Source of the DNA: Jonesiaceae bacterium BS-20
GTDB taxonomy: Bacteria; Actinomycetota; Actinomycetes; Actinomycetales; Cellulomonadaceae
NCBI GenBank assembly: GCA_039995105.1
Contig: CP146203.1
Span: 1,116,001-1,180,000 of the forward strand
Direction of reading: 5' to 3'
Length of the DNA stretch: 64,000 nucleotides
Every line of letters begins with the position of its first letter. Position 1 is the stretch's first letter. The notes below the pieces were generated by a model, which was not told the DNA's origin, did not search any database, and saw only the letters and a list, made by a program, of their open reading frames with translations. The translations under genes and the position numbers were made by a program. Below, piece by piece: positions 7,793-15,872 of the stretch.

Positions 7793-10700
7793 ATGGCTTC
7801 TTCACGCGATGATTTTGTGCACCTGCATGTTCATACCGAATACTCCATGTTGGATGGGGCGGCTCGTCTCGATGATTTGTTTAAAGAGACTGAACGGCTG
7901 GGCCAAAAGGCGATTGCGACGACTGACCACGGGTATATCTTTGGTGCGTTCGAGTTCTGGAACAAGGCCCAGCGCGCCGGCATCAAACCGATTATTGGCG
8001 TTGAGGCATATCTGACTCCGGGTACTTCCCGTCATGACAAGACCAGGGTTACGTGGGGTGACCAAAGCCAACGCAGCGATGACGTCTCCGCGCGCGGTGC
8101 CTATACCCACATGACGCTGTGGGCCAAGAACAACGAGGGCTTACACAACCTGTTTCGCATGTCCTCGTTGGCTTCCCTAGAAGGCCAACTTGGTAAGTGG
8201 CCTCGGATGGACCGTGAGCTCCTGCAGACCTACGGTAACGGCATGATTGCCTCAACCGGGTGTCCCTCTGGTGAGGTACAGACTCGCATGCGCCTGGGCC
8301 AATACGATGAGGCCCTGAAAGCCGCCGGTGAATTCCAAGACATCTTTGGTAAAGAAAATTTCTATGTTGAGCTCATGGATCACGGCCTGAGTATTGAAAA
8401 CCGGGTTCGCGCTGATCTGCTGAGGCTGTCCAAGGACCTCAACGCACCACTTGTGGCTACGAATGACTCCCACTACGTTAAGCAGGAAGACTCCTATTCC
8501 CAGGAGGCCCTGCTGTGCATTAACTCCGGCTCGACGCTGACCGACCCGGACCGGTTTAAGTTCGACGGCGATGGCTACTACATCAAGAGCGCGGCGGAAA
8601 TGCGCGACGTATGGCGGGACTTCCCTGAAGCCTGCGACAACACCTTGCTCATTGCCGAGCAATGCGAGATTTCCTTTGACACCAACGCTAACTTTATGCC
8701 AAACTTCCCGTGCCCCCCGGGCGAGGACGAGACCTCTTGGTTTGTGAAAGAGGTCGAGGCTGGGCTGCGAATGCGGTATCCAAATGGGATCACCGATCCG
8801 GTGCGCAAGCAGGCGGACTTTGAAGTTGGCGTCATTACCCAGATGGGATTCCCCGGCTACTTCCTGGTTGTTGCCGACTTCATTAACTGGGCAAAGCGCA
8901 ATGGTATTCGCGTTGGGCCGGGCCGTGGGTCCGGTGCCGGTTCCATGGCCGCGTACGCCATGGGTATCACCGACCTTGACCCGCTCCAACATGGTCTGAT
9001 CTTTGAGCGGTTCTTGAACCCCGACCGTGTTTCCATGCCGGACTTCGATGTGGACTTTGACGAGCGTAGGCGCGGTGAGGTCATCCGCTACGTTTCTGAG
9101 AAGTACGGAGAAGACCACGTGGCTCAAATCGTCACGTATGGAACCATTAAGGCCAAGCAAGCGCTACGAGATTCCTCGCGTCTGCTTGCTATGCCCTACG
9201 CAATGGGTGACAAACTCACCAAAGCTATGCCGCCAACGATCATGGGTAACGACATTTCCCTTACTGGAATCTTTGATCCCAAGGACAAACGCTACCCGGA
9301 AGCGGAAGAGTTCCGTCAGGTGCATGCGACTGACCCGGACGCCCAGCGTGTGGTCGAGCTGGCGAAGGGTATTGAGGGACTGAAACGGCAATGGGGTGTT
9401 CACGCGGCCGGAGTGATCATGTCCAACAAGCCGCTGATCGACATTATTCCGATCATGCGCCGCCCGCAAGACGGCGCGGTGATCACCCAGTTTGACTATC
9501 CGACGTGTGAGAACTTGGGTCTCATCAAGATGGACTTCTTGGGGTTGCGTAACCTCACTATCTTGGATGATGCGCTCGAGAATATTGTCCTGAATAACAA
9601 GGCCCCAATTGTTCTCGAAGACCTAACGCTTGATGACCCGCTGACTTACCAATTGCTAGCTCGCGGTGACACATTAGGCGTGTTTCAGCTGGATGGTGGG
9701 GGTATGCGAACTCTGCTCAAGCTCATGCGCCCCGACAACTTCGAAGACATTTCCGCGGTCGGTGCGTTGTATCGGCCAGGGCCAATGGGAGCGAATTCGC
9801 ACACCAACTATGCCCTGCGTAAGAATGGCGCGCAACCGGTCACTCCCGTGCACCCGGAGTTGGAAGAGGCGCTCTCGGATATTTTGGGTCAGACGTACGG
9901 TCTGATCGTGTACCAAGAGCAAGTTATGGCGATTGCCCAGAAACTTGCCGGCTACTCGCTGGGTCAAGCAGATATTTTGCGCCGAGCGATGGGTAAGAAG
10001 AAGAAAGAAGAGCTGGACAAGCAGTTTGAGGGTTTCTCCGCGGGTATGGTCGAGCGCGGCTATTCCATGGACGCGGTCAAGACGCTATGGGACGTTCTGC
10101 TTCCATTCTCGGACTATGCGTTTAACAAGGCGCACTCGGCAGCGTACGGCGTGGTTTCCTATTGGACCGCATACCTCAAGGCAAACTACCCAACCGAGTA
10201 CATGGCTGCCTTGCTGACATCGGTGCGCGACGACAAAGATAAATCGGCGCTTTACCTCAACGAGTGCCGACGCATGGGTATCACGGTCCTGCCCCCGGAT
10301 GTTAACTCGTCCTCGGCCAACTTCACCGCAGTCGGGGCAGACATTCGTTTTGGCCTAACCGCAGTCCGTAACGTGGGTGCAAACGTTGTTGATGCCATTG
10401 TTGCCTCGCGGGAAGAGAAATCTGATTTTGAGAGTTTTACAGACTTCCTAGACAAGGTTCCGGCGATTGTGTGTAACAAGCGCACGATCGAATCGTTGAT
10501 CAAGTCAGGCGCCTTCGATCAGATGGGGCAGCCTCGCCGCGCACTGCACGTGGTTCACGAGCAAGCCGTAGATTCTGTCATTGGTGTCAAGCGCAAGGAG
10601 GCTGAGGGCCAGTTTGACCTCTTTGCCGACATCGCCGGTGATGAGGAGGGCATGTCCTTCTCCGTAGATATTCCGGATCTGCCGGAGTGGGATAAGAAGC

Positions 10701-11323
10701 AGCTCCTCACGTTCGAACGCGAGATGTTGGGACTTTACGTCTCGGATCACCCGCTCAGTGGGCTTGAGCACCTGCTGGCCAACTCTTCGGACACTTCAAT
10801 CGCCCTATTGATGGCGGATGAGGGGCGCTCGGATGGCTCAACCGTTACGATCGCCGGCCTGATTACCAGCCTGCAACGTAAGATGTCCAAACAGGGCAAC
10901 CCGTGGGCTGCGGTAACGATTGAGGATCTCGAGGGTTCCGTTGAGGTGATGTTCTTTGGCGAGACCTACCTGGCGTATTCGGCCGCTCTGATTGAAGACC
11001 AGGTGGTTATCCTAAGAGGCCGCGTGCGCCGCAGGGATGAGACCATGCAGCTGCAGGCCATGGAGGTGACCCTACCGGACCTCAGCGCCAGCCAGGATGC
11101 CCCGTTGATGATCACCCTTGCAGAGGCGCGTTGTATCGAGCCCCTCGTAGATAGCCTGGGGGAGACCCTCCGTAGTTACCCGGGTAAATCCGAGGTTCGC
11201 CTAAAATTAACGCGTGCCGGTCAGTACACGGTGATGCGATTGGGAGACGGGTTCCGGGTGGAACGCGACCCGGCGCTCTACGGGGAGCTGAAAGCCCTGT
11301 TGGGTGCTTCTTGTCTCAACTAG
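7793..11323 (+). CDS. dnaE: DNA polymerase III alpha subunit DnaE
   Basis: This is the replicative C-family polymerase. Domains in order are PHP (FVHLHVHTEYSMLDG at residues 8-22, with ATTDHG and ATNDSHY metal motifs), palm (GPGRGSGAGSMAAYAMGITDLDP near 380 and the catalytic PDFDVDFDERRR near 415-425), fingers and thumb, the tandem HhH region (SLIKSGAFDQMG near 900), and an OB fold (VTIAGLITSLQRKMSKQGNPWAAVTIEDLEG) near 1020. The 1176 residues fit actinobacterial DnaE1. The histidine-rich PHP motif suggests the intrinsic proofreading exonuclease known for DnaE1 of mycobacteria, which is inference here. The start follows a TAGACT box, implying leaderless mRNA. Confidence 0.98.
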   Translation: MASSRDDFVHLHVHTEYSMLDGAARLDDLFKETERLGQKAIATTDHGYIFGAFEFWNKAQRAGIKPIIGVEAYLTPGTSRHDKTRVTWGDQSQRSDDVSARGAYTHMTLWAKNNEGLHNLFRMSSLASLEGQLGKWPRMDRELLQTYGNGMIASTGCPSGEVQTRMRLGQYDEALKAAGEFQDIFGKENFYVELMDHGLSIENRVRADLLRLSKDLNAPLVATNDSHYVKQEDSYSQEALLCINSGSTLTDPDRFKFDGDGYYIKSAAEMRDVWRDFPEACDNTLLIAEQCEISFDTNANFMPNFPCPPGEDETSWFVKEVEAGLRMRYPNGITDPVRKQADFEVGVITQMGFPGYFLVVADFINWAKRNGIRVGPGRGSGAGSMAAYAMGITDLDPLQHGLIFERFLNPDRVSMPDFDVDFDERRRGEVIRYVSEKYGEDHVAQIVTYGTIKAKQALRDSSRLLAMPYAMGDKLTKAMPPTIMGNDISLTGIFDPKDKRYPEAEEFRQVHATDPDAQRVVELAKGIEGLKRQWGVHAAGVIMSNKPLIDIIPIMRRPQDGAVITQFDYPTCENLGLIKMDFLGLRNLTILDDALENIVLNNKAPIVLEDLTLDDPLTYQLLARGDTLGVFQLDGGGMRTLLKLMRPDNFEDISAVGALYRPGPMGANSHTNYALRKNGAQPVTPVHPELEEALSDILGQTYGLIVYQEQVMAIAQKLAGYSLGQADILRRAMGKKKKEELDKQFEGFSAGMVERGYSMDAVKTLWDVLLPFSDYAFNKAHSAAYGVVSYWTAYLKANYPTEYMAALLTSVRDDKDKSALYLNECRRMGITVLPPDVNSSSANFTAVGADIRFGLTAVRNVGANVVDAIVASREEKSDFESFTDFLDKVPAIVCNKRTIESLIKSGAFDQMGQPRRALHVVHEQAVDSVIGVKRKEAEGQFDLFADIAGDEEGMSFSVDIPDLPEWDKKQLLTFEREMLGLYVSDHPLSGLEHLLANSSDTSIALLMADEGRSDGSTVTIAGLITSLQRKMSKQGNPWAAVTIEDLEGSVEVMFFGETYLAYSAALIEDQVVILRGRVRRRDETMQLQAMEVTLPDLSASQDAPLMITLAEARCIEPLVDSLGETLRSYPGKSEVRLKLTRAGQYTVMRLGDGFRVERDPALYGELKALLGASCLN

Positions 11324-11362
11324 TTCACAGTGGGGTCATGGTGGGCTCAGCCGGTAAATGAC

Positions 11363-11368
11363 TAGACT
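11363..11368 (+). promoter_or_regulatory. -10 box of the PPOX gene, predicted leaderless
   Basis: TAGACT is followed by exactly six bases and then GTG 11375. No Shine-Dalgarno sequence is present. Confidence 0.5.
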
Positions 11369-11374
11369 GATCTG

Positions 11375-11776
11375 GTGATTCATTTAACTCCAGAACAGCG
11401 GATCTTTACCATTGAGCGCCACCTAGCCACATTGGCTACCTTGCGTGCGGACGGAAGTCCCCACGTGACGCCCGTGGGGTTCACGTGGGACGCCGATCAT
11501 GGGTGGGCGAACATCACCACCATGGACTACTCGGTCAAGGTGCGCAACGCAAGCGGTTACGCTGATGGGGCCCCGCGGGCTGCTTTGTGTCAGGTCGACG
11601 GCGGCCGGTGGATCACCCTCGAGGGCACCATCGCGGTTGTCCGAGACCCGCAAGAAATCGAGTTAGCGGTAGCTAACTACACCAAACGGTACTCTGCTCC
11701 CGAGCCCAATCCGGCTCGTATTGTTCTGCGCCTGACGGTAGATAACGTCATGAGTTCGGACTACATGGCCCGGTAG
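11375..11776 (+). CDS. PPOX-class split beta-barrel protein, possibly F420-dependent
   Basis: This is a 133-residue flavin/F420-binding split beta-barrel protein. The opening RIFTIERHLATLATLRADGSPHVTPVGFTWD and the following ITLEGTIAVVRDPQEIELAVANYTKRY are typical of the 'PPOX class F420-dependent enzyme' group of actinobacteria. The substrate is unknown. It starts with GTG six bases after a -10-like TAGACT, so a leaderless mRNA is likely. It is a single gene between dnaE and a convergent S4 gene. Confidence 0.8.
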   Translation: MIHLTPEQRIFTIERHLATLATLRADGSPHVTPVGFTWDADHGWANITTMDYSVKVRNASGYADGAPRAALCQVDGGRWITLEGTIAVVRDPQEIELAVANYTKRYSAPEPNPARIVLRLTVDNVMSSDYMAR

Positions 11777-11797
11777 CAGAGTAGTTGTTTGTGTTTC

Positions 11798-12016
11798 TTA
11801 GCCCACTATTACTGTTGCATTGCCCTGTGGACTGGCTAGAGTAATGACGTCACCTTTTACGAGCTGACGTCCACGGCGAACTTCAAGTTCACCGTTGACA
11901 CTGACTTCTCCGTCAGCAATGGCTTCGCGTGCGTGTGCACCGGATTCTACTAGGTCGGCCAGTTTTAAGAACTGGCCAAGACGGATACTGTCATCGCGGA
12001 TAATAACTTCATTCAC
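11798..12016 (-). CDS. Small S4-domain RNA-binding protein (YaaA/RlbA-like)
   Basis: This is a 72-residue protein made almost entirely of an S4 domain: IRLGQFLKLADLVESGAHAREAIADGEVSVNGELEVRRGRQLVKGDVI. Stand-alone S4 proteins of this size (YbcJ/YaaA/RlbA group) bind structured RNA, and a ribosome-linked role is assumed. It starts with GTG 12016. It is convergent with the PPOX gene, the stop codons being about 20 bp apart, and divergent from the MFS gene at 12074. Confidence 0.82.
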   Translation of the reverse strand: MNEVIIRDDSIRLGQFLKLADLVESGAHAREAIADGEVSVNGELEVRRGRQLVKGDVITLASPQGNATVIVG

Positions 12017-12073
12017 CCGCCTAGTTTCGCATAGGCCCCGGCCCAGTTGGGTCGTTCGTGAGATTGAGAATTA

Positions 12074-13345
12074 ATGTCACACCCGCAAGGCGAAGATTTT
12101 GAGCGTCCCCACCAGGTTAATCCCGGAAGTAGGCGGCCCGAACTTCTCCAAATCGTTGGGCTCAATTACTTTCCTATTGCTTTCATTGGGCGGTTGCCCT
12201 TTGCTATGACGGTCGTGGGAGTGCTCACCCTCATAGTCTCGGTCACGGGTTCTATTGGGGATGCCGGTCTCACATCCGCAACGGTGGGACTGGGGACCGC
12301 AATTGCTGGACCGTTCATTGGTATGGCGGCTGACCGTTACGGGCAGCGGTTGGTGCTGTTGACCTGCTCACTGATCCACGCGAGTGCCCTGATTGGGCTC
12401 ACCGTGTTGACGTATCAGGGCGCACCGCTCGCGCTTTTGCTGGCGGGTGCCTTCCTGATTGGGGCAAGTGCACCGCAATTGGCGGCGATGTCCCGGGCAC
12501 GTTTGTTGGGGGTAATTAATACCCTGGTTTCCCCGGTGCGCAGGTCCAAGACACTCAACAACACCATGAGCATCGAATCGGTTGCAGATGAGTTGGTCTT
12601 TGTTTTTGGGCCGGTTGCGGTGGGCCTGTTGGCCGTGCAGTTTGGGGCCGGGGCCCCACTTGGAATCGCCGCGGCCCTGACCCTTATCTTTGTGGGGAGC
12701 TTCGCACTGCACCCTACGGGCCGTTTGGTGCGTTCAACCGCGGCTCAAAGCGGGCAAAAGCCGCCATTGAAGGAATTTTTGGGCGCAAAGTACTTGGTAT
12801 TGATCTTCTCGATGCTTGCTATCGGTTCGTTCTTTGGGGCGATGCTGACCTCGCTTACAGCGTTCATGGATGACGTTGGTAAGCCAGAGTCCGCAGGCGT
12901 GTTGTATGGCGCACTCGGGATTGGCTCAGCAGTTTTGGCTCTCAGCATGACGCTGATGCCGCAACGCTTCGCTTTGCCGGCGCGGATGGTGACGTTTGCC
13001 GCCGTCATGTTTGGGGCTGCAGTATTCCTGCCATCAGTGGCCACCGAAACGTCCATGACGGTTGTGTTAGTCGTGCTGGGAATCGGTATTGGGCCCGTTC
13101 TCGTGACGCTATTTTCGTTGGCTTCGATCCACGCGCCAGCCGGGCGTACCGCGACCTTGATGACAATTTTATCGAGTTCTATTGTGGTGGGCCAAGCTGC
13201 CTTCTCAGCGATCACGGGCCAAGTTGTTGAAGTATTTGGCACCCGGGTCGCATTGCAACTGCCCGTGTGGGCGGTTGGAGCGTTGTTGTTGGCCGCGGTT
13301 GTTAACTTGCTGGTCTTGAAGGTTGAAAGGCCTACAAAGGCATAG
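12074..13345 (+). CDS. MFS transporter
   Basis: This is a 423-residue major facilitator with about twelve hydrophobic segments. The cytoplasmic loop 2-3 motif is seen as GMAADRYGQRLVLL (near residue 80), and a long Arg/Lys-containing loop (HPTGRLVRSTAAQSGQKPPLKEF) separates the halves. The family suggests proton-coupled export of small molecules, but the substrate cannot be read from the sequence. The N-terminus (about 30 residues) is polar. It is divergent from the S4 gene and lies just upstream of hisD, without evidence of co-transcription because hisD has its own -10 box. Confidence 0.85.
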   Translation: MSHPQGEDFERPHQVNPGSRRPELLQIVGLNYFPIAFIGRLPFAMTVVGVLTLIVSVTGSIGDAGLTSATVGLGTAIAGPFIGMAADRYGQRLVLLTCSLIHASALIGLTVLTYQGAPLALLLAGAFLIGASAPQLAAMSRARLLGVINTLVSPVRRSKTLNNTMSIESVADELVFVFGPVAVGLLAVQFGAGAPLGIAAALTLIFVGSFALHPTGRLVRSTAAQSGQKPPLKEFLGAKYLVLIFSMLAIGSFFGAMLTSLTAFMDDVGKPESAGVLYGALGIGSAVLALSMTLMPQRFALPARMVTFAAVMFGAAVFLPSVATETSMTVVLVVLGIGIGPVLVTLFSLASIHAPAGRTATLMTILSSSIVVGQAAFSAITGQVVEVFGTRVALQLPVWAVGALLLAAVVNLLVLKVERPTKA

Positions 13346-13353
13346 CATTCTTA

Positions 13354-13370
13354 CCCCTAGAATGTAGGGG
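13354..13370 (+). promoter_or_regulatory. hisD promoter: TAGAAT -10 within a CCCCTA/TAGGGG inverted repeat
   Basis: CCCCTA (13354-13359) and TAGGGG (13365-13370) are exact inverted repeats spaced by GAATG. The -10-like TAGAAT (13358-13363) lies inside. The last G of the repeat is the first base of the hisD GTG, so a bound protein would cover -10 and start. Confidence 0.45.
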
Positions 13371-14698
13371 TGATGAACCGTTTAGATCTTCGAGGCCAGA
13401 AACTTACTCCACGCAGCTTGGCAGAGGTCTTGCCACGCGCCGAGGTCAGCGTTGATGACGCGGCCCAACTTGTTGCCCCAATTTTGGCGACCGTTCGGGA
13501 CCGTGGCGCCGCTGGACTGCGGGACCTATCCGAGAAATTTGACGAGGTGCGGCCCGAGCATCTGCGGGTTCCAGCCCAAATGCTGAAAGACGCCCTCACC
13601 ACACTCGATCCGGCGGTGCGTGAAGCGCTCGAAGAAGCGATCGTACGGGTTCGCAAAGTTCACGCTGCTCAGCGCCCAAACGACTTTTCCGTGACCTTGG
13701 CGCCGGGCGCGCAGGTGCGTCAACGTTGGGTGCCAGTCACCCGCGTAGGGCTGTACGTGCCCGGAGGCCTAGCCGTATACCCATCATCCGTGGTGATGAA
13801 TGTGGTGGCAGCTCAGGAAGCCGGGGTGAAGTCCCTCGCGGTGACGTCACCTCCCCAAAAAGAAAACGGCGGTCTGCCACACCCGACCATCCTTGCCGCT
13901 TGCGAACTGCTCGGAGTCGATGAGGTATACGCGGTTGGAGGTGCGCAAGCCGTTGGAATGCTTGCCTACGGTGCGGAAGGCAGTGAACCACAAGACGGTC
14001 AGTGGCTCTGCGAACCCGTCAACGTAATAACCGGTCCCGGCAACGTATTTGTGGCTGCTGCAAAGCGTCTGGTCATGGGCGTCGTTGGAATCGATGCTGA
14101 GGCAGGTCCCACCGAAATCGCGATCCTCGCCGATGACACCGCTGATGTAGACCACGTAGTATTTGACCTGATTTCTCAGGCCGAGCACGATCCAAATGCA
14201 GGTTCGGTTCTGGTGACGGACAGCGAGGCGTTGGCAGACGCCGTAGCGAGCAGGATCATCGAATTGGGTAAGAACACCAAACACGCCGAGCGCGTCGCAG
14301 TTGCGCTTGGGGGACCGCAGTCGGCGATTGTGCTGGTTTCCGATTTGGAGCAGGGGCTGCAGGTTGTCGATGCCTATGGAGCTGAACACCTTGAAATTCA
14401 GACCCGTGATGCTGCCGCTTGGGCGGAACGAGTGTCAAGTGCCGGGGCGATCTTTGTAGGACCGTACTCGCCGGTTTCCCTTGGGGACTACATGGCTGGA
14501 TCGAACCACGTCTTGCCTACGGGAGGCTGCGCTGCCTTTGCCTCGGGCCTTGGTGTGCACTCATTCATGAAGGCCATTCAGATTGTCGAGTACTCCAAGG
14601 ATGCGCTTGAGGAGCTGTCACACAAGATTGTGGCTCTGGCCAATGCTGAGGACCTTCCGGCACACGGAGAAGCAGTTCAGGCACGGTTCAGTAACTGA
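13370..14698 (+). CDS. hisD: Histidinol dehydrogenase HisD
   Basis: HisD oxidises L-histidinol to L-histidine in two NAD-dependent steps, the last reactions of histidine synthesis. The 442 residues carry the family motifs [22 protein letters not shown] (near 125-145), [12 protein letters not shown] (near 222), the zinc and catalytic region [14 protein letters not shown] (near 268), and [10 protein letters not shown] (near 380), with ligands expected from Q, H, D and H. The GTG at 13370 is chosen because TAGAAT ends six bases upstream. ATG 13373 is the alternative. Unusually, it is separated from hisC by about 5.7 kb of unrelated genes. Confidence 0.96.
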   Translation: MMNRLDLRGQKLTPRSLAEVLPRAEVSVDDAAQLVAPILATVRDRGAAGLRDLSEKFDEVRPEHLRVPAQMLKDALTTLDPAVREALEEAIVRVRKVHAAQRPNDFSVTLAPGAQVRQRWVPVTRVGLYVPGGLAVYPSSVVMNVVAAQEAGVKSLAVTSPPQKENGGLPHPTILAACELLGVDEVYAVGGAQAVGMLAYGAEGSEPQDGQWLCEPVNVITGPGNVFVAAAKRLVMGVVGIDAEAGPTEIAILADDTADVDHVVFDLISQAEHDPNAGSVLVTDSEALADAVASRIIELGKNTKHAERVAVALGGPQSAIVLVSDLEQGLQVVDAYGAEHLEIQTRDAAAWAERVSSAGAIFVGPYSPVSLGDYMAGSNHVLPTGGCAAFASGLGVHSFMKAIQIVEYSKDALEELSHKIVALANAEDLPAHGEAVQARFSN

Positions 14699-14728
14699 TA
14701 CGTGCGCGGTTCTTTGACTGTGACGTAC

Positions 14729-14734
14729 TAGTAT
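14729..14734 (+). promoter_or_regulatory. -10 box of the LacI-family gene, predicted leaderless
   Basis: TAGTAT is followed by six bases and then ATG 14741. No Shine-Dalgarno sequence is present. Confidence 0.5.
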
Positions 14735-14740
14735 CTACGT

Positions 14741-15784
14741 ATGAGCCGAGCTTTCAGCAGTCAGCAACCTGCCCGCGTGACCGCAACAATGGTTGCCAAG
14801 CATGCCGGCGTTTCTGTAGCCACCGTATCGCTGGTTGTTAACGAGAAGCACCGAGGGCGGGTCTCGCCGGCAAATGTCGAGCGCGTGCGCGCGAGTATTG
14901 CAGAACTTGGATACGTTGTTGACCGGGTCGCTAGTTCCTTGTCCAAAGGGTCTAGCGACTTGGTCATCCTCATTGCTCCGGATATCTCCAACCCATTCTT
15001 TGCCGGCGTCGTTGCCGGAATCAAAGAGGTGTTGGGCAATAGGTTCCAACTCTTACTCTCGGTGACTGATGACGGAAGTTTGCCACGCGCCGAGGACATT
15101 CGAGGATCGCTCGAGTTTAGGCCGGCGGCTCTTTTGATATTTGCCCCGAACGAATCATTTGTTGATGATATTCGCGGTCGCGCCCCCATTGTTTTGATTG
15201 ATGCGCCGGGCATGGAGAGTGTTGCTCCAACGATAAACATCGACATTGAGTCATCTGCCCGCATGCTTGGCGAGCACCTGACTGGGTTGGGCCACCGGTC
15301 ATTTGGTTACCTTGACTCGATCACAGGGTCGGGGACATTTAGGGTACGGCACCGCGCCATTATCGACGAAATCAATAAGGCAGGCGGCGTCGAATCTATC
15401 GCGGAAGGTGGCGCAACATCGGTAGTTGAGTTCGAAGCCGCCGCGCAGGCATTCCTTCACGCCTGGCCAACCTGGCAAGCTGATGACGTTACCTGCGTCA
15501 TCTGCGCAACGGACATTCAAGCCTACGGTGTGATCAAGGCTGCCCGTACTCTTGGGCTGAATATCCCCGAAGACCTCTCGGTTGCTTCCTTTGATAACTT
15601 GAGTTACTCGGCAATTAGCTCGCCGAGCCTAACTTCGGTCGAGTTACCGTCCCATGAACTTGGCCGAGCTGCTGCCCAGCACGCCCTAGCGCTTATTGAC
15701 GGCAGTGAAGTTGAGGCCGTCCATGATGTTTTCTCAGGGATTCTGTACGTCCGGGAATCCACGGCGGCCCCGCGTCAGAGCTAG
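14741..15784 (+). CDS. LacI family transcriptional regulator
   Basis: This is a 347-residue repressor of the LacI/GalR family. The N-terminal helix-turn-helix and hinge helix are clear (TATMVAKHAGVSVATVSLVVNEKHRGRVSPANVERVRASIAELGYV, residues 10-55). A periplasmic-binding-protein-like effector domain follows (LVILIAPDISNPFFAGVVAGIKEVL to SVASFDNLSYSAISSPSLTSVELPSHELGRAAAQ). The ligand is probably a sugar or nucleoside by family, but no sugar genes are nearby and its target is unknown. It is likely leaderless. It separates hisD from the rest of the his genes and ends in a strong bidirectional terminator. Confidence 0.93.
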   Translation: MSRAFSSQQPARVTATMVAKHAGVSVATVSLVVNEKHRGRVSPANVERVRASIAELGYVVDRVASSLSKGSSDLVILIAPDISNPFFAGVVAGIKEVLGNRFQLLLSVTDDGSLPRAEDIRGSLEFRPAALLIFAPNESFVDDIRGRAPIVLIDAPGMESVAPTINIDIESSARMLGEHLTGLGHRSFGYLDSITGSGTFRVRHRAIIDEINKAGGVESIAEGGATSVVEFEAAAQAFLHAWPTWQADDVTCVICATDIQAYGVIKAARTLGLNIPEDLSVASFDNLSYSAISSPSLTSVELPSHELGRAAAQHALALIDGSEVEAVHDVFSGILYVRESTAAPRQS

Positions 15785-15807
15785 ATTGCCATTGAAAGAC
15801 ACTGCGT

Positions 15808-15855
15808 AAGAAATTACCAATCCCTAGACAGAACAGGGATTGGTAATTTCTTTTT
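15808..15855. terminator. Bidirectional intrinsic terminator between lacI-type gene and recQ
   Basis: Arms 15808-15825 and 15835-15852 make a perfect 18-bp stem with a 9-nt loop. The stem ends in AAGAAATT/AATTTCTT followed by TTT, so it can act for both convergent genes. Confidence 0.9.
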
Positions 15856-15872
15856 GGAGCCGGTTGTGAACC

